DNA of 64,000 bases from an uncultured Salinisphaerales bacterium (GCA_913055805.1 CAJXLF010000002.1:124001-188000); one strand, 5' to 3'; numbered from the stretch's first letter, positions 46,210-56,360 are shown. The notes: generated by a model not told the origin, from the sequence alone. Program-made: numbers and translations.

Positions 46210-46575
46210 TCAAAAACCCAGCTTTTTCCGCCCCATCAGCCACAGCACAGTGTTACGCCCGGTACGCAGTACCGGATAACTAAGGCGAGACAGCCACTGA
46301 TAGCGAAACAGCCAATGGTTGAATTTGTTGAACCAGCCCTGGCGCGTACTGAGCAGAGCCAGCCGATGCAGGCACTCATCGCCGTGGTAATAATGGCCGT
46401 TCATGATCAGCACCATGCCCTGATCAATGACATAGCCTCGGCCGCGGACATCTTCCACTTCCGGCCCGCCATCACGGGCATCGACAAGACGCATCTCTCC
46501 GACCGCCTCACGAACTCGCATGAGGCGCACATAACGGCTGCAAAAGGGACAGTCCCCGTCGTAGATCAGAATCAA
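46210..46575 (-). CDS. DUF393 (DCC family) thiol-disulfide protein
   Basis: The family motif is DGDCPFC, which gives the DCC family its name. I choose the TTG at 46575 (121 residues) as start because the motif then lies at residues 6-12, as in relatives, and AGGGTG precedes it by about 6 bases; no ATG or GTG fits. The fold is thioredoxin-like with a CxxC, so redox activity is inferred. It starts 13 bases after the stop of the large lipoprotein gene and converges on the AraC gene. Confidence 0.75.
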   Translation of the reverse strand: MILIYDGDCPFCSRYVRLMRVREAVGEMRLVDARDGGPEVEDVRGRGYVIDQGMVLIMNGHYYHGDECLHRLALLSTRQGWFNKFNHWLFRYQWLSRLSYPVLRTGRNTVLWLMGRKKLGF

Positions 46576-46588
46576 TGAGCACCCTGTG

Positions 46589-49549
46589 CTAGCGTGCCGG
46601 CCTGCACTTGCCGTGCTCACCGGCGTCGTGGATGGCCTGAATTTCGGATAATGACAATGCGCGATCGAATATCTCGACTTCGTCAATCTGTCCGGAGAAC
46701 ATGTAGCAGGGAGCAAATCCTTCAAAACATGCAGTGGGATTCGCGTTTGAGGTATTACCACCTATGTAAACCGGCTGACTTCCGGGGCTGGAACCATAAT
46801 AGAGCGGCCCGGCGCTGGCCTCATCATTCAAGGGCGGCTGCACATCCATGAGCTCGCCGTTCACATAAATTCTGAAGCGATTGCCGTCGAAAGTACCGGC
46901 CACGTGGTACCAGGGCGAGGATTCTCCAGCCTGAATGTTAAATTCCGTGTCAGCATTGGCAGTACTGGCGAACACTGATTGCCCGAATTCATCGAAGCCA
47001 CCGAACACGAAATCATCTTCATGGCCGGTGCCCAGGTAATAACTTTCAGGATTACTTTCGGACGCGCCCTGCAACTTGGTAACGATGGTTTGCGTGGAGT
47101 TTTCCCAGTTGTTCTCGAATGTATCCAGCCGCACCCAGGCATCAATAGTAATATGTGCTGGCCTGAGATCGGGATGGTCGGAAATCTCGGCGACTGCCGC
47201 GTAACCATCGAAAAGCATGGACTCATGCACCATGCCGTTTACGATCCCGGAAGTCGCATCATTCAGCATCGCCGCGTCGTGACTACCTTCGATATCCTGT
47301 GCGAACACACCGTCACCGCCTACCGTATGTTCGCTATCGCCGGTATGCCAGGACTGCATATCCTCAGGCGGTTGCACGCAGGATTCCGGCTCGAACACCA
47401 CGATATTCACCGTGCCTGTATCGCTCAACGGTTCTGCATCCGAAACGGTATAGGTGAAACTGTCGTTGCCGACGTATGACTCGTCCGGTATATATTCGAA
47501 CCGGCCGTCTGTATCCATGAACAATGAACCATGTGAAGGGCCGCTATTCACGGCGATGCCGAGCGATTCGCGATCATCATCAATATCAATGTCGTTATCC
47601 CGCACACTGCTGTTGCCATTGCTGAGCAGATCCGGGGGGCACTCGGTGCATTCACTGGGCAAGGTACTGAAGAAACCGTCCGTCTCTACCTGGAAGCTGT
47701 CATCCACAGCCATCGGCGCGTCATTCACCGGCTCAACATCAAGCGTGAACGTGGTTTCAGCCTGTAGCCCGTTGCCGTCCATCACCCGAACTGTGATATT
47801 CGTGCTGCCGGATGCATCGGCTACCGGCGTGGCCTTGATGGTTCGGTTCTCATCTGCCCCGGCCAATTCAATACCGGCATCAGGCAGCAAAGACGTATTA
47901 CTGCTGCTGGCTGAAACCGACAATGAAGCGGGACTGTGATCCACATCATCCACGTTGAATACCACCGGCCCGTATTCATCATCCTCGTCGATGACGGCGT
48001 CGTCGATAATCGAGATCACCGGGGCATCGTTTGAGGCACCGACGGTAATGCTCACGATCGCCGTATTCGACAGCGCGCCATCATCATCCCGTACCCGGTA
48101 GCGAATCTCATCACTGCCGTTGTAGTCATCATGCGGTTCGTAAACAATGCGGAAAGCGCTGTTAATGCCGTGATCGCCATGGCTGGGGGCTTTGGTAATC
48201 ACCAGCGTCGAGGGATCAATGCTGCCATCGATGTCGTCATCGTTGGCCAGCACATTGATGCTTACCGGGTTGCTGTCCTCCTGGACAGCACGGGCGTCGT
48301 TACGGGCGACAGGCGGATCATTCACGTCCGCGATATTAATGCCCACCCTTGCGGTATTGGTACGTGCGCCGAGATTGTCCTTCAGGCGGTAACGAAAACT
48401 GTCATTGCCGAAATAATTCGCGTCCGGTGTATAACGGATATAACCACCCGCAACGTTAATACTCACCTTGCCATGTGACGGCTGTTCGATAATTTCCAGA
48501 CTGCCGGCCACCAGGCTGCCGTCAAAGTCCTCATCATTGTCCACAATGTGGATGTTCACGGCCACGTCTTCGTCCGTATCGGCCGAGTCATTACGCGCAA
48601 TCGGCAGCTCATTGACGCACAACTCGGCATTAATCGTTTTCAGAGCAACGTTTTTGTATTTGTCGTAATTGTTATTGCGAAAGCGCTCGATTTCATGATC
48701 AAGTTTATTAGCGGGTAAAGGCTGGCCATTGGCAAACAGCGGCGCACCGAAATGCGCGCCGTCCAGCAGACAGTCTTCCCAGTCCTGGAGAACTGCCAAC
48801 AGCACTTCGAAGTCTGCAGCGGCCAGTCCCACCTGGAGCGCAGCAGTATTCACCGCATGGGCCAGGCCGCCCAGCATCAGGGCGTAACGCAGCTGCTCGC
48901 TTGATGCCCCGGGAGGTGGGCTGATCGGGTTGGGTGGAATCACCCCCGCCGGGTCGAAACCGAGGGCCAATATGGCCTGCTGCCGGTTCTCCGAAACGCT
49001 GTGGTTAAAGCTCAGGCCGTTGGCGGCATCGCGCCACGATTTACGCACCAGGCTATCTGCCACCGGTGTAATCGCTGCCTGGTTCTGACCCGCGGGAAGA
49101 AAGCCAAACAATTCCACGGAAGTCGACCAGACTATAAAGCGCAGACTGGCCGGATCAGACTCATCGTAGAAACCACCGCCGCTGGCCGCGACCAACACAT
49201 TGGGTGTTCCGGCAGGCAGGCTAATGTTGAAATTGCCACTGTTATCAGTCGTGGTGGTCGCCAGCGTAGCGCCGTCCGGCTGGCCGTCGGTTGTGAATTC
49301 ATAGAAATTGATAGTGGCGCCCTGCAAGGGGCCCTTTACTGCCGCACCCCTGACCTGGCGCGAACCGCTGCTGACCGGCGCCTCGCCGGAACCGCCGTTG
49401 TCGGCATCGCCATCACTGCCCGAACCGCCTCCACAGGCACTCAGCAATACGGCGCACAGAAACACCCCCGCCAAGGGAATGGCTCTGCTGATCACTGTAA
49501 TACGACCGACTTCAGACAGAATCCTGTTACTCCTGCCAGGCGCCGTCAC
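46589..49549 (-). CDS. Large lipoprotein with cadherin-like (tandem-95) repeats and LamG-like domain
   Basis: 986 residues from a GTG at 49549 (a second GTG at 49495 is possible). Lipobox LLSAC with Cys39 is followed by a Gly/Asp-rich linker and a carboxypeptidase-regulatory-like domain (GPLQGATINFYEF). Then come at least four Ca-binding-type repeats with NDxPxARND, DEDxxVxIxIxDND and YTPDANYFGNDSFRY text. The C-terminus (about 760-980) is a concanavalin/LamG-like domain (IDAWVRL, WYHVAGTFDGNRFRIYVNG). This is the layout of a surface adhesin or sugar-binding protein. No ribosome-binding site is obvious. Confidence 0.8.
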   Translation of the reverse strand: MTAPGRSNRILSEVGRITVISRAIPLAGVFLCAVLLSACGGGSGSDGDADNGGSGEAPVSSGSRQVRGAAVKGPLQGATINFYEFTTDGQPDGATLATTTTDNSGNFNISLPAGTPNVLVAASGGGFYDESDPASLRFIVWSTSVELFGFLPAGQNQAAITPVADSLVRKSWRDAANGLSFNHSVSENRQQAILALGFDPAGVIPPNPISPPPGASSEQLRYALMLGGLAHAVNTAALQVGLAAADFEVLLAVLQDWEDCLLDGAHFGAPLFANGQPLPANKLDHEIERFRNNNYDKYKNVALKTINAELCVNELPIARNDSADTDEDVAVNIHIVDNDEDFDGSLVAGSLEIIEQPSHGKVSINVAGGYIRYTPDANYFGNDSFRYRLKDNLGARTNTARVGINIADVNDPPVARNDARAVQEDSNPVSINVLANDDDIDGSIDPSTLVITKAPSHGDHGINSAFRIVYEPHDDYNGSDEIRYRVRDDDGALSNTAIVSITVGASNDAPVISIIDDAVIDEDDEYGPVVFNVDDVDHSPASLSVSASSSNTSLLPDAGIELAGADENRTIKATPVADASGSTNITVRVMDGNGLQAETTFTLDVEPVNDAPMAVDDSFQVETDGFFSTLPSECTECPPDLLSNGNSSVRDNDIDIDDDRESLGIAVNSGPSHGSLFMDTDGRFEYIPDESYVGNDSFTYTVSDAEPLSDTGTVNIVVFEPESCVQPPEDMQSWHTGDSEHTVGGDGVFAQDIEGSHDAAMLNDATSGIVNGMVHESMLFDGYAAVAEISDHPDLRPAHITIDAWVRLDTFENNWENSTQTIVTKLQGASESNPESYYLGTGHEDDFVFGGFDEFGQSVFASTANADTEFNIQAGESSPWYHVAGTFDGNRFRIYVNGELMDVQPPLNDEASAGPLYYGSSPGSQPVYIGGNTSNANPTACFEGFAPCYMFSGQIDEVEIFDRALSLSEIQAIHDAGEHGKCRPAR

Positions 49550-49613
49550 GATTCATTCGTCCGGTCGCCCTGTTCCACTCGAGCACTTCCCTGGCCCGCG
49601 TAATTATCCGTGA

Positions 49614-51212
49614 TTACGGAGAAGCAACCTCCTGAGGATCGCCAAAAGCGGCCGTGCCGGAAACCGACTGGCCACCCTGCTCCATGTTGTACCCCATGCC
49701 CGCACCGGGTGGCGGTCCCGAACCATTTCCACCCGTGAAGAAACCGCTGTAACCACCATTGCCGCTGCAACCCTGACTGCACTGGCCGCCAGTGACCTGC
49801 ACACTGTCAAACTGCCCGGCAAATGTGCCTTTCTCACCGAAGCGCCCGTCGGCATCATGCGCCGACCAGCGTTGATTATTGATGCCGACATCAATCTGGG
49901 TAGCCACGGTCTGGTTGGTAAAGTCCGCCTGCATATGGCTGGAGCCATCCATGAAGCCCACATTGCCGAAGTTGTCCGTCGGGTCGGTGTTGCCCACCAG
50001 GCGGTAGTCAGCCACGCCGGAAATCGGCAGCACCGTTGGCTCCAGCGATTCCCGGCTGACAATCCAGTGCAGGCTTTGCTGACTCAGATCGATATTTTCT
50101 GTGCCGCCACCATGTGTGGCGGTCGCCTCGCCGCCGGCCCAGCGGCCCCAGCGCAGCCCCGAGTCCGGGTCAAAGCCTGTATTCACCAGTGAACTCGTAC
50201 CCTGCTCATACAGCGCCAGTACCGGACCACTGCTGTCTGGATAAAGACCGGGAAAAGCGGTCAGGTTGCCATTTTCCAGCTGCAGGACCTCGATGGGACT
50301 GAAACCAACGCCATTGAAACTATCGGTAATTGCCAGAGGTCCGGCTGCAAAAGCGTGATAACGAAAGCGAGGCAGGAAGCCCTCATTCAACAGTACAATT
50401 TCACCGAAGGAATTAAAGCCCAGCATTGGGATTTCAGGATCGATGGGTGGATCCGGATCGGGCTGCTGTGCCGGTGTAAATGAGGGACTGCGACGCGCCT
50501 CATGCGTGCCGCCACCACTTTCCAGCCCGCCTTCCGCCGCACCCGTCCAGATGCCGCTTGAGGGTATCTCACCCTGTGAAAACAGTTCCGGTGGCGCAAG
50601 CAATTTAACCCCCGGATCTTCGGTAGATTCCAGGTAGTAATATTCGCCTTCATACACATCGGTGAAGACGGCGTTGTTTCTGACCCAGATCGTACCGTAG
50701 TGCACACCGATATAGAGTCCGAAACCCGATGTTGCCAGCTGCTCGAGCAGCAGCTTGTAGTCGGTGCCGCGAATACCAATCGTGGCGACCGGAGTTTTTA
50801 CCTGATACTCGCTCTCATCCCTGCCCCCACCCTTGTTGGTCAGGGTACGAAAGCCCCCTTTGAGCAGGTTATATACCCGTTGGGTCTGAATGCCGCCTGC
50901 TGAGGTTGCCGACTGCGACTCGTCAGGAGTCTGGAACACCTCGATCAGCAGTCTGGAATTCGGCCGTATGGCAATCCTGTCTCCATCCGCCATCAGCAAC
51001 TGAACCCGGCCATCCTCACCGGTGACGATTTCATCACCCTCATCGAGTTCATCCCCGCGGTCCAGTGGCTCCCCGCTCGCCAGGTGAACGTCGCCATAGA
51101 CGAAAATCACCTTGCCCGCGGCAGCCCAGGCTGCCTGAGGTAAAGCAATAGACGCCAACAGCGCCAGCACTGTCAGGCAAAACTGCAAACCACCCTGCCG
51201 TCTTTCCATCAT
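49614..51212 (-). CDS. FecR-domain protein with TbpB-like C-terminal barrel
   Basis: 532 residues with a signal peptide (LALLASIALPQAAWAAAG). The FecR domain (about 35-150) is clear: GDVHLASGEPLDRGDELDEG, GRVQLLMADGDRIAIRPNSR, VKTPVATIGIRGTDYKLL. The C-terminal part (about 395-525) has ADFTNQTVATQIDVGINN, GTFAGQFDSV, GFFTG and VSGTAAFG, a pattern like the beta-barrel lobes of TbpB and other Slam-exported proteins. There is no lipobox. The start overlaps the upstream TPR/barrel gene by ATGA. Surface location and ligand are inferences. Confidence 0.75.
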   Translation of the reverse strand: MMERRQGGLQFCLTVLALLASIALPQAAWAAAGKVIFVYGDVHLASGEPLDRGDELDEGDEIVTGEDGRVQLLMADGDRIAIRPNSRLLIEVFQTPDESQSATSAGGIQTQRVYNLLKGGFRTLTNKGGGRDESEYQVKTPVATIGIRGTDYKLLLEQLATSGFGLYIGVHYGTIWVRNNAVFTDVYEGEYYYLESTEDPGVKLLAPPELFSQGEIPSSGIWTGAAEGGLESGGGTHEARRSPSFTPAQQPDPDPPIDPEIPMLGFNSFGEIVLLNEGFLPRFRYHAFAAGPLAITDSFNGVGFSPIEVLQLENGNLTAFPGLYPDSSGPVLALYEQGTSSLVNTGFDPDSGLRWGRWAGGEATATHGGGTENIDLSQQSLHWIVSRESLEPTVLPISGVADYRLVGNTDPTDNFGNVGFMDGSSHMQADFTNQTVATQIDVGINNQRWSAHDADGRFGEKGTFAGQFDSVQVTGGQCSQGCSGNGGYSGFFTGGNGSGPPPGAGMGYNMEQGGQSVSGTAAFGDPQEVASP

Positions 51213-52600
51213 CCGGACACCCAGCGTAAGGTCAGCCCCACTTCTATACGATCATAGTCAAATAATCGGATAGTTGAACTGTTTTTATAAAAAGACGCAT
51301 GCGGTTGCAGGCTCCAGCGCGGATCTACAAATGGCCGCCAATCCAGCCCGACCACCGCATGGTAGAGGTCATCGTCACGGCTATCGGTAAAGAATCGCCC
51401 GTCATAACCCGAGAACACTACCCCACCGTGGGCCAGAAACCAGAGCTGGGAATGCACCTTGCGGGAACCATAAACCCGCAGGCCATACCGGTTGCGTCCA
51501 TAGGGGGAACCGCTCTCACGGGCATCGTCATTACCCAGAATCAATACTGCGCCTATACGGCGATAGAGATGACGTCCCTCCGACCATTCGAAACCGGCCG
51601 CCAGCAGCTGCTGATCCACATCCTGCACATCAATGACCTGGCGATATTCCACCCTGCCGAGCCGCCCCTCGCCCACGAAATACCACTCTGGTATGCGCAA
51701 GCGGCGGCGCAAATTCACTTCCAGGCCATAATCCGCGTTATTGAAATCCCCGTCCCAGGCATAGCCACTGTCCAGTTCTGTGCGTGCGGCCGTCAACACA
51801 CTGCGCACACGCAGCAAACCGTCGTCATACAACAGACCCGCGGCTCCCTGAATGCGGTCCATATCGACGAATTCCGCGGACGGATTGCGCCGGTGCCGGG
51901 CATCACCCTCCACAATAGCCTGGAAACGGTCGTTCAGCGGATAGTGGAAACCGTATCCGTAGTTCAGCTCGAAATAGCCCGATTCCTGGGCAACATTTCG
52001 CTCATCAAGACGGAAATTGAGAAAAGTGTCGGCATCGGTGGAGCCATTGGCGTTCGTGTCATACCCGAAACCGGCCTGAATGTAGTAGTCAAAACCGGGA
52101 CGGTAACGCGCCGATTCGCGGTTGATCGAAGACAGGTAGTTCAGAATCGCCGTATAGGCCAGAGGCGGTGGCTCATCTTTCTGCAGGGCCCTGAATTCAC
52201 GGCGCGCGCCTTCATAATCGCCCAGTTCGTAGTAAGCACGGGCCAGTTCCATACGGGCGGCGGAGAAATCCGGCGCCCGGATCAACACCCTCTGCAGGGA
52301 CAGTACCGCCACACTCGGGTGATCGCTATCCAGCGCCGCCACGCCAAGTAAATAGTTGTACTCGATATTATCGGCCGCAACCGCCTCATAAGGCAGCAGA
52401 TATTCGTATGCCTGCTGATGCAGCCCCTTGGAAATCAGTATCTGGGCCCGCGGCAACACTTCGGGCGGCATATCAGTTCGCTGCTCCGCATGCGCCTGTG
52501 AGGACATCGCACAAACAAGGAACAGACAGAGAATGACGAAAACAAGCCGCTCCTGAACCCTATCGCTCAGACTGGCGGATACCCCCGGATGATTGGACAT
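51209..52600 (-). CDS. TPR and outer-membrane beta-barrel protein, Slam-like layout
   Basis: The ATG at 52600 has GGGGAGG upstream; 463 residues. Signal peptide ends near SSQAHA. TPR-like helices (about 45-150) include YNYLLGVAALDSDHPSVAVL and ARMELARAYYELGDYEGARR. From about 165 to the end, alternating strands begin with YYIQAGFGYDTNANGSTDAD and finish GLTLRWVSG, consistent with a 12- to 14-strand barrel. Slam proteins, which move lipoproteins to the cell surface, have this order and length. Linkage to a gene with a TbpB-like barrel supports the idea. Not proven. Confidence 0.7.
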   Translation of the reverse strand: MSNHPGVSASLSDRVQERLVFVILCLFLVCAMSSQAHAEQRTDMPPEVLPRAQILISKGLHQQAYEYLLPYEAVAADNIEYNYLLGVAALDSDHPSVAVLSLQRVLIRAPDFSAARMELARAYYELGDYEGARREFRALQKDEPPPLAYTAILNYLSSINRESARYRPGFDYYIQAGFGYDTNANGSTDADTFLNFRLDERNVAQESGYFELNYGYGFHYPLNDRFQAIVEGDARHRRNPSAEFVDMDRIQGAAGLLYDDGLLRVRSVLTAARTELDSGYAWDGDFNNADYGLEVNLRRRLRIPEWYFVGEGRLGRVEYRQVIDVQDVDQQLLAAGFEWSEGRHLYRRIGAVLILGNDDARESGSPYGRNRYGLRVYGSRKVHSQLWFLAHGGVVFSGYDGRFFTDSRDDDLYHAVVGLDWRPFVDPRWSLQPHASFYKNSSTIRLFDYDRIEVGLTLRWVSG

Positions 52601-52698
52601 AGCCTCCCCAGCTGTGGCCAAAGCTCCGAGTATAGAGAACTGCCGCAGCTACGCAACACTGCCGGGGACAAGTTCGTCAGGACGAAAACCAGTGATCG

Positions 52699-54018
52699 TC
52701 AGGCCGAAGGCCTGCTCATGCTCTCCTGGCAACGCGCAGCATAGGTGCGATAGAGGTTGGTACGGGGATTCGCGGCATAAAGCGCCCTGAACGCGGCATG
52801 CGCTGATGCCCAATCCTGCTTGCGGTATAGAGACATGGCCCGCAGATACTCACGAGTTTCAATATCGCGGTATTCAGCGTCACTGAGCTGGTTATTGACG
52901 GCTTCTGTCGGGACGATGTCATCTTCTCCAGACTGTGCCTGAGACCGGTTTTTCGGTTGCAGCTTGATCTCGCTGGTGAGGACTTCCTTTGCGCCGGAAA
53001 AAAGCCCTGTCAGATCGACATCGCTGTAGAGAATTTCCCTGGTGCTAGAAAGCAGATCAGACATGGTCTTACGCCTGGGTGTAGCCGATGCGGCTTCAGG
53101 CGGGCTATTCGGGTTGACTTCATCGTCATAAAGACTCAGGGGTTTCACCTTTCTCGCGGGTTTCTGCTCAATCTTCCCGCTTGATGCACCGGACGGCGCG
53201 GGACGGGACTTGGATTCCAGTTTGATCTCACTGGTCAAAAGCACACCGAGATCACTGAACACCCGGGATAGTGCTTTCGCATCGCTGACCGTCCGCTGTT
53301 TTTGCAGGGCCGGCTTGCGTGCAGGCTGCATTTGTCTGGGTTGGGCAGCCGCCTGGGGCCGGGTCGGGGCGGCTGCCGTTGTCTTCACGGGTTTCTCGGC
53401 CCGCTTCCGTTTAGCAACATCGCTCTTGTTCGCGGCGGCCACAGACGGGGTTTCCGCCTTTGCAGGTACCTGTTTTGCAGCAGCCTCCGCCATCTTGCGT
53501 CGGGAGAAGGATTTCCCGCTGGATTGCAGCAGCTGGATATTTTTGTCGACGCCTTCAGGCATCTCAAGATATTCAGGCTCAGCCGAAGCCGTGGATACCG
53601 GCGCATCTTCCACCTTCGCCTGTCTGCCCGGCCGAATCGCCCTGAGCGCCTCGGCACCCGAAGGTAACAGGCTGCAAAGCAAAGGATAGTCGACTTTAAG
53701 CACCCGGGTGCGCACCTTGGCCACCGCTACGGCACCCGCCGGCACATCATGGGTAAATGGTTTCTGCGCTGCGGGGGTATCATGCAGGAGAACTTCGTTG
53801 CTTCGATTCTCGATGTCCATCACCTGAACCGAACCCTCAAGCACATAGAACAGGTCTTTCAGGTCCTCGCCCAGACGAAATACGTAATCCTCATCGGTGT
53901 ATTCCAGGATGCTGATACCGTGGGCGAGCGCTTCCAGAGCCTTGCTGTCCAGAAGGTTCAAAGGATAAAACTGCCTGAGCGATTCGCCGTCCATCAGTCC
54001 CTTGATTGTCGACTGCAT
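52699..54018 (-). CDS. Protein with degenerate cyclic-nucleotide-binding domain and cyclase-type tail
   Basis: I use the ATG at 54018 (439 residues); 54057 is possible. The N-terminus (about 1-125) is CNB-like: YTDEDYVFRLGEDLKDLFYV, LEGSVQVMDIENRSNEV, KPFTHDVPAGA. The phosphate-binding GE...PRxA box is absent. A long low-complexity linker carries EPEYLEMPE and two copies of LTSEIKL (with ESKSR and QPKNR after them). The C-terminal 50 residues (SLYRKQDWASAHAAFRALYA, NLYRTYAARCQE) match the tail of the adjacent cyclase. The domain is related to the N-terminus of the protein at 56456-57997. Confidence 0.75.
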   Translation of the reverse strand: MQSTIKGLMDGESLRQFYPLNLLDSKALEALAHGISILEYTDEDYVFRLGEDLKDLFYVLEGSVQVMDIENRSNEVLLHDTPAAQKPFTHDVPAGAVAVAKVRTRVLKVDYPLLCSLLPSGAEALRAIRPGRQAKVEDAPVSTASAEPEYLEMPEGVDKNIQLLQSSGKSFSRRKMAEAAAKQVPAKAETPSVAAANKSDVAKRKRAEKPVKTTAAAPTRPQAAAQPRQMQPARKPALQKQRTVSDAKALSRVFSDLGVLLTSEIKLESKSRPAPSGASSGKIEQKPARKVKPLSLYDDEVNPNSPPEAASATPRRKTMSDLLSSTREILYSDVDLTGLFSGAKEVLTSEIKLQPKNRSQAQSGEDDIVPTEAVNNQLSDAEYRDIETREYLRAMSLYRKQDWASAHAAFRALYAANPRTNLYRTYAARCQESMSRPSA

Positions 54019-54089
54019 CGTGCGTGATCTCACTATGTTTTTTTGCTCCAAGCCCATTATGCATAGACGTGCAACAGAAACAATCCTCG

Positions 54090-56360
54090 TTACTTAGTCT
54101 TCAGGCTATAAACTCCGTCCCAATTTTCAGGCGGCGGCTGTAAGCGATATTCCTGGCAACGCGTCAGATAGAGGCGATAGAGCCATTGTAAGGGCCTGGT
54201 TTCGGCAAGAACTTCAAAGACTTGCTCCGCTGCTGACCAGTCGCGCTGCCGATAAAGCAAGAGTGCCTGCCGGTAACGCTCGAGTTCAGCCGCAAACTCA
54301 GCGGTGAGCTTTTCAACCGGCCCAAGGGGCTCATAAATGGTGATGGGCTTTTTCTTGCCCTTGACGCGGACCCGGTCCAATTCGCGAAATTCGTGTCCCT
54401 GCGCCTGACGCATGGTTTCCTCACCCGCGACTATATTCACACCGTATACCTTGCACAGACCTTCAAGACGCGAGCCGAGATTCACCGCATCGCCCATGAC
54501 CGTGTAGGCCGTGCGATATTCCGACCCCATATTGCCGACGCTGACCACGCCAGTGTTAATACCTATACCAATCTTCAGTACGGGCCAGCCCTTCTTTGCA
54601 AAATCCTCATTCAGAAGCTCAACCACTTTCACTATCGACAACGCCGCCTCTAGCGCATGCTGTGCATGCAGGCTGTCCGTCAGCGGCGCCCCCCAGAAGG
54701 CCATCACCGCATCGCCTATGTACTTGTCGACATTGCCCTTATGTTGATGGATCACTTCGGTCACGGGTGTGAGGAAGGCGTTCATCAGCCGTGTCAGTTC
54801 ATTCGGCGCCAGTCCCTCGGAAATACGCGTGAAATCCCTTATATCCGAAAACATCACCGTCAGTTCCCTGGCCTCACCTTCCAGACTGACTTCAGCTTCG
54901 CTCTGTTCGAATTGCTCCACGAGTTCACGTGGCACATATTTACCGAAGGTGCGGGAAAGGTAGCGCTTCTTGCGCCTTTCCAGCATCACGCTGTAGGCGA
55001 TGAGGCAGGATGAAAGCAGGAAGGTATAGAGCACAGGGTTGGCAATGGGCAATACCATCAGCCCACCAAACGAGATCACGAAGTTGATGGCCGTGCCTGC
55101 GACCGTGAGAAAAAGAATCAGCAACACGGCGGCGAAAAGCGATAACCGCGGCAGCAACAGAGCCAGGATGAAAGCGGTCATCAACAGCACACTGATTTCA
55201 AAGTAAATCACCCAGTCCGGCTCATACCAGAAGCGGTTTTCGAGGATGCCATTGATCATGTTGGCGTGGATTTCCACACCGGGATAGACATTGCCCATGG
55301 GCGTGGAGCGCAGATCGAACAACGCTGGCGCGGTCGTACCCACCAGCACGATTGCATCGAAAAGCTTTTCTATGTCGGCCTGCCCGCTCAGCACGTCCGC
55401 GGCAGGCACATATGGAAAACTGCCTGCCGGCCCCTTATAAGGCACCAATGCCGCCAGATTGTCGTCCACGGGAATCCGGTGGTTTCCGAATACGATATGG
55501 TCCACATCGGCACGACCATTTGAGTCGGACGTACCCAGTTCAGGCGGCCCGGTAGCTTCGACCATTCTCACCATGGCCAGCGACAGCGTTTCGTACAGGG
55601 CGTCGTCGTAGTATTGCAACAGCGGCAGGCGGCGGAATATGCCATCGGCATCCACCAGAGGGTTATCGAAATATCCCGCGGTTGCGGCGCTGGATTGAAG
55701 CTCGGCCAGGTTGCCCAGGTAACCGATAGGCTCATAGGGGTGGGCCACCAGAGGTTGTTGCTTGATGATGGGCAACCCCTGCGGCAATTGCCCGGTCTGG
55801 CTTGCTGAGCCACGTGCAAGGCTGGAAAAGAAAATGTAACCCAGTACTGCCGGCCGGTTGCGCAGGGCCTCTGCCAATACCTGATCCGGCTGCAGCTCCA
55901 TACTCATTAATAAAAGGCTCTGCCCCAGCCTTTCACCGACCTCTGGCTCCGCGGCCAGACGTTGCAGGATATCGTCCAGGATGCGGGCGCCCCTGTCGGG
56001 CTCGGAAAAGACCATGTCGAAGCCGACAGCCCGCACTCCGTAGCTGTCAAAAAGATTTTCGACCAGCTGCGCTATCTTGGCGCGGCTCCACGGCCACTGC
56101 CCTTCCCGCGCAATGCTGTTGTCGTCGATATCGACAATAACGATGCGGGGTCCTTCGTGCTTGTCGAACATGCCGCGCAGGTAGGCGTCATAACGAATGC
56201 GCGCGTCGTAGAGTGAATCTTCCACCTTTACCAGCAGGTTCGAGCGGGCAATATGCGCGGCGTGCAGGATGAAAGGCACCGCCGTCACCATCGCGATGAT
56301 CAATGGCAAGAGAACGCTTGAATGAAATTTTCTGGATATCCGGCGGGTTTTTCTGGCCAT
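54090..56360 (-). CDS. CHASE2-domain class III nucleotide cyclase
   Basis: 756 residues; GGGGGAG precedes the ATG. An N-terminal membrane helix, an extracytoplasmic CHASE2 domain (about 45-350; LVKVEDSLYDARIRYDAYLR near its start), three membrane helices (about 370-455) and a cyclase domain (about 490-690). Metal Asp residues lie in VMFSDIRDFT. VDKYIGD and VMGDAVNLGSR supply the Lys/Asp pair typical of adenine specificity and the Asn/Arg transition-state pair, so cAMP is the expected product. The tail (ALLLYRQRDWSAAEQVFEVL, WLYRLYLTRCQE) is a short helical module. The CHASE2 ligand is unknown. Confidence 0.9.
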   Translation of the reverse strand: MARKTRRISRKFHSSVLLPLIIAMVTAVPFILHAAHIARSNLLVKVEDSLYDARIRYDAYLRGMFDKHEGPRIVIVDIDDNSIAREGQWPWSRAKIAQLVENLFDSYGVRAVGFDMVFSEPDRGARILDDILQRLAAEPEVGERLGQSLLLMSMELQPDQVLAEALRNRPAVLGYIFFSSLARGSASQTGQLPQGLPIIKQQPLVAHPYEPIGYLGNLAELQSSAATAGYFDNPLVDADGIFRRLPLLQYYDDALYETLSLAMVRMVEATGPPELGTSDSNGRADVDHIVFGNHRIPVDDNLAALVPYKGPAGSFPYVPAADVLSGQADIEKLFDAIVLVGTTAPALFDLRSTPMGNVYPGVEIHANMINGILENRFWYEPDWVIYFEISVLLMTAFILALLLPRLSLFAAVLLILFLTVAGTAINFVISFGGLMVLPIANPVLYTFLLSSCLIAYSVMLERRKKRYLSRTFGKYVPRELVEQFEQSEAEVSLEGEARELTVMFSDIRDFTRISEGLAPNELTRLMNAFLTPVTEVIHQHKGNVDKYIGDAVMAFWGAPLTDSLHAQHALEAALSIVKVVELLNEDFAKKGWPVLKIGIGINTGVVSVGNMGSEYRTAYTVMGDAVNLGSRLEGLCKVYGVNIVAGEETMRQAQGHEFRELDRVRVKGKKKPITIYEPLGPVEKLTAEFAAELERYRQALLLYRQRDWSAAEQVFEVLAETRPLQWLYRLYLTRCQEYRLQPPPENWDGVYSLKTK

